A stretch of DNA of 64,000 bases from VXOI01 sp965261945 (GTDB taxonomy: Bacteria > Chloroflexota > Dehalococcoidia > Lucifugimonadales > UBA3495). The notes beneath the pieces were generated by a model. It was not told the origin of the DNA, searched no databases, and saw only the letters and a program-made list of their open reading frames with translations. A program made the position numbers and the translations under genes. The stretch is taken from NCBI GenBank assembly GCA_965261945.1, contig CBDHEF010000002.1, positions 1,612,001 through 1,676,000 on the forward strand. Direction: 5' to 3'. Shown one piece after another: positions 42,703 to 51,041 of this stretch; the first letter of the stretch is position 1; the number at the start of each line of letters is the position of its first letter.

Positions 42703-43150
42703 ATGCCCGTATCCATAATGACTGCGTCTCAGGGAAAAGGCGTATTGGGTCATGTGCCTTATGTCATCATGGGATGGCTTGGCATTGCCCACCTGTTCGA
42801 GCTTTCCCGGACGGAGGCGATTGCGGGGTTTCTCATCCCGGTGGCAATCTCCGGTGGCAATCTCCGCCGTGTTTTTCCTGGCACGGCCCGTTCAGCCCGG
42901 CATTCTGCCCGGAAGGCGGGTTACAGGCTACGTCATCAATCCTGAGCCGGCGAACCGCGCAACTATCGGCTGAATCGGTATTCTGGTGTTCGCAATCGCG
43001 GTTATCGTGTGGGGCCTCGGTCTCACCGGGATGCCGCGTGATTGGTTCTGCCGGTCCACGATATATGCTGTCGCAGGTGGAACGCACCTATGCCTTGCCT
43101 TTGCAATCCCGGCGGTATTCAGCCGGCCCACGGGCTACGACACAGGATGC
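42703..43150 (+). pseudogene. frameshifted N-terminal part of an ERG4/ERG24-like membrane protein
   Basis: The frame from ATG 42703 gives VPYVIMGWLGIAHLFELSRT and IAGFLIPVAIS. A 13-bp direct duplication (GGTGGCAATCTCC twice, 42840-42866) then shifts the frame, and AVFFLARPVQPGILPGRRVT with GYVINPE continues. Further indels near 42950-42975 lead into ILVFAIAVIVWGLGLTGMPR and AFAIPAVFSRP. G-R-R-V-x-G-Y-V-x-N-P-E-x-G-E-P ... Y-R-L-N matches the family of delta(14)-sterol reductase-like proteins. The remaining enzyme is missing beyond about 43150. Sterol-type reductases are multi-pass membrane proteins. Confidence 0.65.
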
Positions 43151-43178
43151 CGCAATGCGCCACTTCAGGTGCAGGATT

Positions 43179-44381
43179 TCAGCCTCCGCCTAAGCGTAAC
43201 TGCCTGCCGAACAGAACCGCCGCCAGGACACTTACGACTGTTGCTCCCAGGCAAAGGTACGCAATCCCCCCGTAGCCAGCGCTTGCCAGGAGGACGCCGG
43301 AAATCGCCGCGCCCAATACGCCTCCTAACTGGTTGCTCAGGCCCATCATGCCTACCCCGGTGGACTTTGATTCTCCCGAATGCTCGGTGCTGGCGGCAAC
43401 CAGGGTAGGGAAATTAACGCTCAGCAAGCCTGTTCCCAGCGTTGCAACGGCCACAGCCACCCAGAGTTGCAGCTCGACGGCGAAGAACAGGAACCCGCAG
43501 GCGCCTCCAGCGGCGCAGGTGGCGGCAATGAAGGCAGCGCGGTGCCTGCTCCCCGCCATAACTCCGCCTGCGTAACTTCCCACCACCTGGCCTATCGCTA
43601 TTATCGCCAGCGGCAGAGCCACGAACCGCAGGCTCACGCCATAGGTGTGGATCATATAGGCGACGAAGAAGCTGACCATTGCCCAGAATACGATGCGATG
43701 GGCGAGATTGACCGTCAGGGCCACCTGGAAGAAACCCAGGCCGATGAGGGACCAATATCGGGAGAAAATGACGAGGCCGCGAACCCGCTCCCCGCTGTCT
43801 TTTGGCAACCACAACCAGTTGGCAACCAAGCCCGTTACACTCAGCAAACCCGAGGCGATGAAAGCGAATTGCCATCCGTGCCAGTCAGCCAGCAGGGCAA
43901 CGGCTGGCACACTGACCACTGATGCCAGCATACCAACAGCCAGAATTGAGCCGACCGCCTGAGCCCGCCTTTCCGGGGAAATGACATCGGAAATTGCGCC
44001 CACAAAAGTGGGAGGCAACGTTCCCGCGCCCAGGCCGCTCAAGACCCTGAGCACCAGCAGCGTCTCGAAATTGGGGGCGAACGCAGACCCGATCAGAGAC
44101 CCTACGATCAGCAGCAACCCGGCAAGGGCGATGGGGCGGCGACCGAAGGAATCGGACAATGGGCCCACGGAAAAAACCGAGACACCCCAGGCCGCATAGG
44201 TAGCGGTAGCCAACTGCCCGGCGACCGCCACCGAGACATTCATGTCAGTCGATATCTCCACCAGGAGAGCAGTAACCATCAGGTTCGCGTTCATGGCGCC
44301 GAAGACAGCCACGAAAAGACCCGCAAGAAACAGCGTCTTGTTTACTTCCCTTCCGCCGGTCTGAATCGCCGGGATGTCCAT
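43179..44381 (-). CDS. MFS transporter, DHA1-like
   Basis: 400 residues with twelve predicted hydrophobic segments, starting MDIPAIQTGGREVNKTLFLA. Motif A between TM2 and TM3 is VGPLSDSFGRRPIALAG, and TM5 carries a G-x-x-x-G-P-like VSVPAVALLADWHGW. A partial repeat of motif A lies near the middle (GSYAGGVMAGSRHRA). This fits a drug/H+ antiporter of the DHA1 type. The substrate is unknown. Divergent from eamA-like and convergent with the preceding pseudogene; a REP-like hairpin lies upstream at 44484-44518. Confidence 0.92.
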   Translation of the reverse strand: MDIPAIQTGGREVNKTLFLAGLFVAVFGAMNANLMVTALLVEISTDMNVSVAVAGQLATATYAAWGVSVFSVGPLSDSFGRRPIALAGLLLIVGSLIGSAFAPNFETLLVLRVLSGLGAGTLPPTFVGAISDVISPERRAQAVGSILAVGMLASVVSVPAVALLADWHGWQFAFIASGLLSVTGLVANWLWLPKDSGERVRGLVIFSRYWSLIGLGFFQVALTVNLAHRIVFWAMVSFFVAYMIHTYGVSLRFVALPLAIIAIGQVVGSYAGGVMAGSRHRAAFIAATCAAGGACGFLFFAVELQLWVAVAVATLGTGLLSVNFPTLVAASTEHSGESKSTGVGMMGLSNQLGGVLGAAISGVLLASAGYGGIAYLCLGATVVSVLAAVLFGRQLRLGGG

Positions 44382-44483
44382 TTTGCTTTTCCCCTTTCAA
44401 CAAAGCGCCGGGTTGTGATGCCGGTCGCGAAGGCACGGGCGCGAAAGATTCGTCACCCAGGCCCTTTCATTCTCAGGCCAAGT

Positions 44484-44518
44484 TTCCTCTCCCTCCGGGA
44501 GAGGGTCAGGGTGAGGGT
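44484..44518. repeat. REP-like hairpin, copy 7 (inverted orientation)
   Basis: TTTCCTCTCCCTCCGGGAGA then GGGTCAGGGTGAGGGT, the reverse orientation of copy 1, in the MFS/eamA gap. Confidence 0.75.
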
Positions 44519-44584
44519 ATATTCGTATAGGAAACCGTCTTTGATGCGCAGGATTCCCGCCCAGTTCAGAACTCTCCAGTGGGT

Positions 44585-45523
44585 TCAAAGATGTTGCTGG
44601 TTTTGTGGCTGGGGTGCAGGGACGGCAGAGACCGGCGCTTTGACCGGTGCGCGGCTGCTCACAGCAAGCGCGCCCGCCAGGATCAGCGCCAGGCCGATGA
44701 AGGCCTCGACCGGCAGCCGCTCACCCAGCGCCACGGCGCCCAGCGCCACCGCGACCACCGGAAAGAACAGCGGTATCAGCGAACTGCGCGTTGCGCCGAT
44801 CCGGCGGACGACCACGAAATAGAGGCTCATGGCGATCGCCGTGCAGAAGACGCCGGTGACGAGTATGGCAGCGATCGCCCCCATGCTCGGATTCATAGTG
44901 AGCGGCGCCTCCACCGCGAACGCCAGCGGCGCCAGGATAGCCCCGCCAAAGATCATCTGCCCGGTGGCCATGGCAGGCGGCGGCAGGTTGGTCTGCCGGC
45001 GGGCATAGATTGCGCCCAGCGTGTGGCTCAATGGGGCAAGAAAGGTGATGACGATGCCCAGAACCTGGGTGCCCGCGTTGGCCACCACCGACGGGCCGAT
45101 CAACAGAATGATGCCGGCGAGCCCAATCACGCCGCCGACCAGACGCCTGCGGGTGAACGTCTCCTCGGCGAGGAACAGCGGCGCCAGCACGACCGCCAGG
45201 ATTGGCATGGCGCCAAACAGGATGCCGCCCATGCCGCTCTCAATGTGCTGCTGGCCCCAGGCAATTGTGCCGAAGGGAATCGCCCCCGTCAGCAGGCCAA
45301 GCCAGAAGAGCGCGATCCATCCCTGGCGGGTGCGTGGAAGCTGCACACCGAAAGCGCGCATCAGTCCCCAGCAGATGGGCAACGCGATCAGCGTCCGGAG
45401 CGCGGCGGCGGTGAGCGGCGGGATTTCCTTGACGGCAATGTTGAGGAACAGAAATGTACTGCCCAGTAGCAACGCCGCCGCCAGGAGCAGGCCCCAGTCG
45501 GACAGCGTAATCGCGCGGTTCAT
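44585..45523 (-). CDS. DMT-family (EamA) transporter
   Basis: 312 residues with ten hydrophobic segments in two EamA repeats. Repeat 1 begins LSDWGLLLAAALLLGSTFLFLNIAVKEIPPLTAAALRTLIALPICW; repeat 2 includes MIFGGAILAPLAFAVEAPL and GAIAAILVTGVFCTAIAMSLYFVVVRRIGATRSSLIPLFFPVVAVALGAVALGE. It is probably an exporter of amino acids or other metabolites. It is divergently transcribed from an HxlR-family regulator, and the 72-109-bp gap has a strong promoter and operators, so the transporter is likely the regulator's target. Confidence 0.93.
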   Translation of the reverse strand: MNRAITLSDWGLLLAAALLLGSTFLFLNIAVKEIPPLTAAALRTLIALPICWGLMRAFGVQLPRTRQGWIALFWLGLLTGAIPFGTIAWGQQHIESGMGGILFGAMPILAVVLAPLFLAEETFTRRRLVGGVIGLAGIILLIGPSVVANAGTQVLGIVITFLAPLSHTLGAIYARRQTNLPPPAMATGQMIFGGAILAPLAFAVEAPLTMNPSMGAIAAILVTGVFCTAIAMSLYFVVVRRIGATRSSLIPLFFPVVAVALGAVALGERLPVEAFIGLALILAGALAVSSRAPVKAPVSAVPAPQPQNQQHL

Positions 45524-45555
45524 ATTTTCAATCTCATCAAAGGCGACTTCACATT

Positions 45556-45572
45556 ACTTGCTAATCGCAAGT
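45556..45572. promoter_or_regulatory. putative HxlR operator 1
   Basis: ACTTGCTAATCGCAAGT is an inverted repeat (ACTTGC ... GCAAGT) overlapping the expected start of transcription of the eamA-like gene. It resembles operator 2, 31 bp away (three helical turns). Confidence 0.75.
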
Positions 45573-45573
45573 A

Positions 45574-45601
45574 ATTATACAGGAACACTTGCGATTTGCA
45601 A
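45574..45601 (-). promoter_or_regulatory. promoter of the eamA-like gene
   Basis: On the minus strand, TTGCAA (45601-45596), 16-bp spacer, TATAAT (45579-45574). The -10 is a perfect consensus. The -35 lies inside operator 2. Confidence 0.78.
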
Positions 45602-45602
45602 G
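45588..45602. promoter_or_regulatory. putative HxlR operator 2
   Basis: CTTGCGATTTGCAAG, an inverted repeat (CTTGC ... GCAAG) that contains the -35 hexamer TTGCAA of both divergent promoters. Confidence 0.75.
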
Positions 45603-45625
45603 CCATGCCGGAATATCGGTATACT
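45596..45625 (+). promoter_or_regulatory. promoter of the HxlR-type regulator gene
   Basis: TTGCAA (45596-45601), 18-bp spacer, TATACT (45620-45625). The start codon at 45632 begins 6 bp after the -10 box, so the mRNA is probably leaderless. Confidence 0.75.
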
Positions 45626-45631
45626 GGGCGC

Positions 45632-46105
45632 ATGATTTACGAGCCTAATCAATGTCCAATTCGGTTTGGGCTGGGTGTATTCGGGGATCGCTGGTCCCTA
45701 TTGATCATCCGCGACATGATGTTTCGCGGCTCTACCCGGTTTCAGGACTTCCTGGATGCCGGCGAAGGCATTTCGACCAATGTGCTGTCTGACCGGTTGA
45801 CCCGGCTTGAAGCGCAGCAGATCATCAGCCGGCAAAAAGATCCGGCCAACGGGCGCAAGATCTTGTACAACTTGACTGAAAAGGGAAGAGACCTGCTCCC
45901 GATCTTGCTGGCGGTAATCGGGTGGGCCGAAAAATATGACCCGGAAACCAGGATTTCCAGCGAGATCGGAGAACGAATACGGACTGACATATTTGGAGTC
46001 CGCGATGAATTGCTGGCCGCTATGGAGCATTCAAGCTCAAGTCAGGTTATGCCGCTTCTACGTGGGCAGACCGCCGATGCGCAAATAGAGTCTCCGGGTA
46101 TATGA
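45632..46105 (+). CDS. HxlR-family winged-helix transcriptional regulator
   Basis: 157 residues from MIYEPNQCPIRFGLGVFGDR. The alternatives, TTG 45596 and ATG 45605, lie within the -35/operator and would destroy the promoter arrangement, so ATG 45632 is chosen. HxlR signature: CPIRFGLGVFGDRWSLLIIRDMMFRGSTRFQDFLDAGEGISTNVLSDRLTRLEAQQIISRQKD and G-R-K-I-L-Y-x-L-T-x-K-G. The conserved Cys16-type residue (C8 here) in N-x-C-P is present, as in redox- or aldehyde-sensing HypR/HxlR proteins. Probably represses itself and the divergent transporter. Confidence 0.93.
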   Translation: MIYEPNQCPIRFGLGVFGDRWSLLIIRDMMFRGSTRFQDFLDAGEGISTNVLSDRLTRLEAQQIISRQKDPANGRKILYNLTEKGRDLLPILLAVIGWAEKYDPETRISSEIGERIRTDIFGVRDELLAAMEHSSSSQVMPLLRGQTADAQIESPGI

Positions 46106-46229
46106 GAGCGCCAGAGGCGTTCTGTCCTTCGCCGGGCACGTTGTCGTCTCCCTGAACATCTTTGCCACGGCCTCCCGGTAGGCGGCGGCCGAACCCACCC
46201 GAAAGCGGTAATACCCCGTTGGTGGCCGT

Positions 46230-46400
46230 TTACTGGAGTGTGAAACGCCACATCGGCTTTGATCGGCCCGCCATGACGTTCCACACCCGTCGCGCACCCT
46301 CGTAGTCCCCGTCCGTAGTCCTCGTCGCCGGGGAGCACGACTCCCGTGCAGGCTGCCCCTGAATTTCTCGACTGCCCCTCGCTGATGCCGGCGCAGTCGC
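46230..46400 (-). pseudogene. fragment of an FAD-linked (BBE-type) oxidoreductase gene
   Basis: Minus-strand frames give VEKFRGSLHGS, then VVLPGDEDY and, in the next frame, DYEGARRVWNVMAGRSKPMW. The order L-R-G-x-L-x-x-x-V-x-P-G-D-x-x-Y-x-x-A-R-R-V-W-N is the N-terminal start of PCMH/FAD-binding oxidases (berberine-bridge type). Two small indels separate the pieces, and the FAD-binding domain does not continue. A decayed copy. Confidence 0.6.
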
Positions 46401-46458
46401 CGGAAAGTGTCGCGACATTCAGGGTCTGCCATACGTCAACAATCCTGCCTGCCTGTAC

Positions 46459-46563
46459 CGTCATCCCCGCGAAAGTGGGAATCCAGCAGGAGACCAACGC
46501 AGTTTTCTTAAGCGTAATTGCTGGCCGGGAGCTCTGGATTCCCGCTTTCGCCGGAATGACGGG
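46459..46563. repeat. degenerate hairpin related to the MITE core, copy C
   Basis: CGTCATCCCCGCGAAAGTGG and its downstream complement (TTCCCGCTTTCGCCGGAATG) match the inner inverted repeat of the MITE copies. The outer GGGAGTGTCGTCA ends are missing. Confidence 0.7.
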
Positions 46564-46692
46564 AACTGTGAACCTGATGCTGGAAAACCAAGAATCCGTG
46601 AGCTGCCGCCTCCGGCGTCAGCCCGGCAGACCCCGTGATATATTGCCCTATGCCGCCGCACCCGCCGGCGCAGATTCAAGGAGGTCACGAAG

Positions 46693-47727
46693 ATGGTCAA
46701 CAAGGAACAGGACTGGGAGTATGGCCTGCGCGCCGAGGGACACGGGGCCGAAGGTGGCAAGACCGGGCCGGTTGTGATTGGCGAGAACGGCTTCCGCTAC
46801 CAGGTCTCGGGCGAGAACTGGGGCCAGCTTCCCGAAGGGTGCGTCTACCGGGAAGGAACGGCTGTCGCGGTGGACTCCGAAGATCAGGTCTACGTCTTCA
46901 ACCGCGGGACAATGCCGATGATCGTGTTCGACACCAACGGCAACCTGCTGCGCACCTGGGGCGAGGGTGTGTTCGCCAACCCCCACGGCGTGACCATCGC
47001 GCCGGACGATACCGTCTTCTGCGTGGACAACGGCGACAGCACGGTCCGGCAGTTCACCCCCGAGGGCGAACTGCTGATGACCCTCGGCACGCCCCACGAG
47101 CCGAGCCCCAGGATGAGCGGCGAACCGTTCAGCGTTCCCGCCCACGTGGCCTTCGACAGGCGTACCGGAGAATTCTACGTGGCCGACGGCTATTCCAACG
47201 CCAGGGTGCACAAGTACTCACCCAACGGCAGGCTCCTGTTCTCGTGGGGCGAATCGGGCACCGGCGACGGTCAATTCAACATCGTCCACAACGTCGAGGT
47301 CGACAGCGACGGCTGGGTGTACATCGCCGACCGCGAGAACCATCGCATCCAGGTCTTCAACTCTCAGGGGAGATACGAGACCCAGTGGGGCAACCTCTCC
47401 CGCGCCGCCGCCATCTGCATAGGCAACCGGGAGGGCGAGGAACTCCTTTACATCGGCGAGTACTTCTGCGGGATCGCCACCAACGACATCGGCGCCGATC
47501 TCGGCCCCCGCGTGACGGTGATGAACACCAGGGGCAAGGTACTGGCCAGGGTCGGGCGCGACAGCTACGGCGACCAGTCGGGCCGGTTCTATTCCCCCCA
47601 CGGAATAGCCGTGGACTCCAGGGGAGACCTCTACGTGGCGGAGGTTTCCTGGACCGACTACGGCCGGCACATGAACCCGCCCCGTGAGCTTCGCTCGATG
47701 CAGAAGCTGGTCAGGATCCTCGACTAG
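46693..47727 (+). CDS. NHL-repeat beta-propeller protein (peptidyl-glycine lyase-like)
   Basis: 344 residues, ATG preceded by AAGGAGGT. About five to six NHL repeats: REGTAVAVDSEDQVYVFNRG, NPHGVTIAPDDTVFCVDNGDSTVRQF, VPAHVAFDRRTGEFYVADGYSNARVHKYSPNGRLLFSWG, IVHNVEVDSDGWVYIADRENHRIQVF and SPHGIAVDSRGDLYVAEVSWTDYGRH. Their order and His/Asp-rich blades resemble the alpha-amidating lyase (PAL) propeller. No signal peptide is visible. Function unknown; probable ligand- or metal-binding propeller. It is the first intact gene to the right of the decayed region. Confidence 0.87.
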   Translation: MVNKEQDWEYGLRAEGHGAEGGKTGPVVIGENGFRYQVSGENWGQLPEGCVYREGTAVAVDSEDQVYVFNRGTMPMIVFDTNGNLLRTWGEGVFANPHGVTIAPDDTVFCVDNGDSTVRQFTPEGELLMTLGTPHEPSPRMSGEPFSVPAHVAFDRRTGEFYVADGYSNARVHKYSPNGRLLFSWGESGTGDGQFNIVHNVEVDSDGWVYIADRENHRIQVFNSQGRYETQWGNLSRAAAICIGNREGEELLYIGEYFCGIATNDIGADLGPRVTVMNTRGKVLARVGRDSYGDQSGRFYSPHGIAVDSRGDLYVAEVSWTDYGRHMNPPRELRSMQKLVRILD

Positions 47728-48216
47728 CCGGCGCCAGGTATCCGGGATTTTTTGATTCTCCCTCCCCCTTCAAGGAAGAGGGCGGGGGTGAGGGTGAGAT
47801 CCGCGAATGACACAATGCTCCCTCGCCAACGAGTCGCCCCACCCTGATCCCGCCCCGGAGGCGGAGGGGGACAACTCACAAGGCGCTTACGGTTGCCCCG
47901 AACAGATTGCCATTGGGGACAACTCGCAGTTACAATGCACTATCAACCAACCTTGTGGAGGATACGGACGACCGACCTGAGCGGAGGGCTACCATGCCCC
48001 AAGCGCGTGCGGCGGGTTCAGAAGGCTCTATGAGACCTCGCATTTTGCGTAGAAAAACGCAGGGAAATCGCAGAGCACCCCGGTTTCCGGGCTGTAAAAT
48101 TGCCTTAAACTAATAACCAATCGGGCTTCCATTCCTCCGCTGCCTTGCCGCATCTGCTCGTCGTTACCTCGTATTGAATTTCACGATATTCAGCGGGATT
48201 TGCCTTCATTGGCGCT
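47728..48216. other. 489-bp intergenic region before miaB
   Basis: It contains a REP-like hairpin at 47757-47798 (CTCCCCCTTCAAGGAAGAGG arm pair) and a small hairpin near 48048. No protein frame is credible. The miaB promoter should lie near its right end, but no clear -35/-10 pair is recognisable. Confidence 0.5.
47757..47798. repeat. REP-like hairpin, copy 8 (inverted orientation)
   Basis: TCTCCCTCCCCCTTCAAGGA followed by AGAGGGCGGGGGTGAGGGTG. Confidence 0.6.
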
Positions 48217-49512
48217 ATGAACAGTTTTCACATCTGGACCATCGGCTGTCAGATGAACACGGCGGACTCGGAACGCCTCGCCTCCGCTCTGGAGCAGTTG
48301 GGCTTGGAGTCTGCCAGCGACGCCAGCGACGCCGACGTGGTGGTGCTCAACTCCTGCGTGGTGCGGCAGTCGGCCGAAGACAAGGTCATCGGCAACCTGG
48401 GCGCGGTATCGCGGTTGAAGCGGCAGAACCCCGACCGGGTCATCGCCCTGATGGGCTGCATGGTGGGACCCAAGTCCGACCAACTGGCCCGCCGCTTCCC
48501 CTACGTCGACGTCTTCATGCGTCCGCAGCAGTTTGAGCCGCTCCTGGATCTGGTTGGCGAGCGTCAAGGTCTCGACTGGGAGGGTTGCGTCGGCACGCTG
48601 GCCCCCACGCGACCCGACGTTGCCTGCCACGTTCCCATCATCCACGGTTGCGACCTGATGTGCACCTTCTGCATCATCCCCTATCGCCGGGGCCGGCAGG
48701 TCAGCCGCCCGGTGGACGAGGTCGCCCGCGAGGTGGAGTTGCTCGTCTCCCGCGGGGTCAAGGAAGTCACCGTGCTGGGCCAGACGGTGGACGCCTATGG
48801 CCACGACCTGCCCGATGAGGACGGCGGACGGCCCGACCTCTCCACCCTGCTTACCCGGCTGAACGACGTTGACGGCCTCGGCCGCATCCGCTTCCTGACC
48901 TCGCATCCCAACTTCATGAGCCGGCGCATCATCGAGGCCGTGGCAGAACTGCCCAAGGTGTGCGAGCACATCAACCTGCCAGTGCAGGCCGGCGACGACG
49001 AGGTGCTGGCCCGTATGCGCCGCCACTACACCCGCGCCGACTACATCGCGCTGGTGGATGAAATCCGCGACACCGTGCCCGGCGCATCCCTTAGCACCGA
49101 CATCATCGTCGGCTTCCCAGGCGAGACCGACGCCCAGTTCCGACGCACCCTGGACCTGTTGGAGCAACTGCGGATGGACAAGGTGCATTGCGCCGCCTAC
49201 TCCACCCGCCCCGGCACCATCGCCGACCGCACCATGCAGGACGACGTTCCCCATGAGGAAAAGGTCAACCGCCGCAAACAGGTGGACGCCTTGCAGGAGA
49301 GCATCCTAACCGAGATAAACTCCGAACTGGTCGGCAGCGATTTCGAGGTGCTGGTTGAGGCCCGCAAGAAGGGCAAATGGCAGGGACGCACCCGGACCAA
49401 CAAGCTGGTATTTTTTTCAATCGCTGACCACGGCGGAGACCGGGTGGGGGAGTTGGTTAACGTGCGGATAGAACGCGCCGCGCCGTGGTCGCTGCAAGGC
49501 CAACCGAACTAG
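48217..49512 (+). CDS. miaB: tRNA-2-methylthio-N6-dimethylallyladenosine synthase
   Basis: 431 residues. N-terminal UPF0004 domain with its three [4Fe-4S] Cys (IGCQMNTADSERLA, VLNSCVVRQSAEDKV, ALMGCMVGPK), then the radical-SAM Cys triad HGCDLMCTFCIIPYRRG (about residues 146-153), ISTDIIVGFPGETDAQF-type motif (LSTDIIVGFPGETDAQFRRT) and a C-terminal TRAM domain (VLVEARKKGKWQGRTRTNKLVFF). It methylthiolates i6A37 in tRNA. The ATG has no visible ribosome-binding site. About 87 bp before nadA on the same strand. Confidence 0.96.
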   Translation: MNSFHIWTIGCQMNTADSERLASALEQLGLESASDASDADVVVLNSCVVRQSAEDKVIGNLGAVSRLKRQNPDRVIALMGCMVGPKSDQLARRFPYVDVFMRPQQFEPLLDLVGERQGLDWEGCVGTLAPTRPDVACHVPIIHGCDLMCTFCIIPYRRGRQVSRPVDEVAREVELLVSRGVKEVTVLGQTVDAYGHDLPDEDGGRPDLSTLLTRLNDVDGLGRIRFLTSHPNFMSRRIIEAVAELPKVCEHINLPVQAGDDEVLARMRRHYTRADYIALVDEIRDTVPGASLSTDIIVGFPGETDAQFRRTLDLLEQLRMDKVHCAAYSTRPGTIADRTMQDDVPHEEKVNRRKQVDALQESILTEINSELVGSDFEVLVEARKKGKWQGRTRTNKLVFFSIADHGGDRVGELVNVRIERAAPWSLQGQPN

Positions 49513-49598
49513 ACGCCAGGATCGCGGAGCGATGAAACCGCCAAGGGCATGGAACCCCGGCGCTCCGTATTCCGAATCCGCTTGAGAGGGTATGGAAG

Positions 49599-50801
49599 AT
49601 GACCACCCGTCGCCGACCCATCGTACCCATCACCGAACTGGAACACTCGGCTTTCTGCAAGACCGAGGACGAACTGCCAGCCAAGCCCCTGGCCGAAGAA
49701 CTGTCCGTCAACGTGCGCTGGCAGCAGATCCCCACCGAATACCTGCACTACACCGCCGACGAGTTGGACGAACGCATCCACGCCGTCCGGCAGAAGCTGG
49801 GCAGCACGGTAACGGTGTTGGGCCATCACTACCAGCGCGAAGAGGTCATCAAGTACGCCGACTTCCAGGGCGACTCCTTCCTCCTTTCCCAACAGGCGGC
49901 CAGCAAACCCGACGCCGACTACATCATTTTTTGCGGCGTCCACTTCATGGCGGAGACTGCCTGCATTCTGGCAGCCGATCACCAGCGGGTCATCCTTCCC
50001 AACATCACCGCCGGCTGCTCCATGGCCGACATGGCTCCCATGGACGACGTGGATGACGCCTGGGATGACCTGACCGAGGCGCTGGGGCCGGGCGAAATCA
50101 TACCGGTGACCTACATGAACTCCATCGCAGGCATCAAGGCCCTGTGCGGACGCAACGGCGGCGCAGTCTGCACCTCGTCCAACGCCGGCGCCGTGCTGAA
50201 GTGGGCCTTCGAGCAGGGCAAGCGGGTGCTGTTCCTTCCCGACCAGCACCTTGGACGCAACACCGCGCTCAAAATGGGCGTACCGCTGGACGAAATGGTG
50301 GTCTGGAACCCCTTCCGGTCCATGGGCGGCAACACCCCGGAGCAATTGCGCCGCGCCAGAATGGTGCTGTGGCAGGGCCACTGTTCGGTGCACACCCGCT
50401 TCACCGTGAAGCAGATTGAGCTGGCCCGCCAGCGGTTCCCCGACGTCAACGTGCTGGTGCACCCAGAGTGCGTCATGGAAACAGTGCAGGCCGCCGATCT
50501 CGTGGGCTCCACCGAGTTCATCCGCAATCAGATAAACGACGCCCCGGCGGGCAGTGTCTGGGCCGTGGGCACCGAGATCAGCCTGGTCAACCGCCTGGCT
50601 ATCAACAACCCCGACAAGACCGTCTTCTGCCTCGACCCGGTGACCTGCCCCTGCTCCACCATGTACCGCATCCACCCGGCCTACGTCCTGTGGGTGATGG
50701 AGTCACTGCTGGAGGGCCGAGTGGTCAACGAGATCACCGTCCCCGAAAACATCCGCCGCGAGGCCCAGGTGGCCCTGGAGCAGATGCTGGCCCTGCGGTA
50801 G
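49599..50801 (+). CDS. nadA: quinolinate synthase A
   Basis: 400 residues. The three [4Fe-4S] cysteines occur in NITAGCSMADM, VHPECVMETVQAADLVGSTEFI and DPVTCPCSTMYRIHP; the substrate motif TVLGHHYQREEVIKYADFQGDSFLLSQQA is intact. Slightly longer than average (extra N-terminal 60 residues). It condenses iminoaspartate with dihydroxyacetone phosphate in NAD synthesis. Follows miaB and should be in one operon with nadC, which is separated from it by vapBC and a MITE. No nadB is present in the window. Confidence 0.96.
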   Translation: MTTRRRPIVPITELEHSAFCKTEDELPAKPLAEELSVNVRWQQIPTEYLHYTADELDERIHAVRQKLGSTVTVLGHHYQREEVIKYADFQGDSFLLSQQAASKPDADYIIFCGVHFMAETACILAADHQRVILPNITAGCSMADMAPMDDVDDAWDDLTEALGPGEIIPVTYMNSIAGIKALCGRNGGAVCTSSNAGAVLKWAFEQGKRVLFLPDQHLGRNTALKMGVPLDEMVVWNPFRSMGGNTPEQLRRARMVLWQGHCSVHTRFTVKQIELARQRFPDVNVLVHPECVMETVQAADLVGSTEFIRNQINDAPAGSVWAVGTEISLVNRLAINNPDKTVFCLDPVTCPCSTMYRIHPAYVLWVMESLLEGRVVNEITVPENIRREAQVALEQMLALR

Positions 50802-50819
50802 AGGAAGTGGGTATCGAGA

Positions 50820-51041
50820 ATGCCCTTAAGGATTTCAAAAGATCGTGTAATCACCATTCCGCAGCAACTGTTGGACGAATGTGAACTGCGCCCCGAGGAC
50901 GAAATAGAAATTACCGCAACCAGTGCCGGATTACTCATACGCAAACTGGCGGTAGAAAAAGACCCTATTGAAAGGGCATACGGTATTTGGGGTCTGGGAG
51001 TCAGCACGGACGAATACATGAAGGATATTCGCCGACGTTGA
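50820..51041 (+). CDS. vapB: AbrB-type VapB antitoxin
   Basis: 73 residues: MPLRISKDRVITIPQQLLDECELRPEDEIEITATSAGLLIRK, an AbrB/MazE-fold swapped hairpin, then VSTDEYMKDIRR, the toxin-binding helix. It starts 18 bp after the nadA stop, with its stop codon overlapping the vapC start (TTGA). The close spacing suggests read-through from nadA. Represses its own operon with VapC in characterised members. Confidence 0.9.
   Translation: MPLRISKDRVITIPQQLLDECELRPEDEIEITATSAGLLIRKLAVEKDPIERAYGIWGLGVSTDEYMKDIRRR

Noticed and set aside
47907..48113. 68-codon frame in the miaB upstream region
   Set aside because: No recognisable family and no ribosome-binding site; runs through intergenic hairpins.
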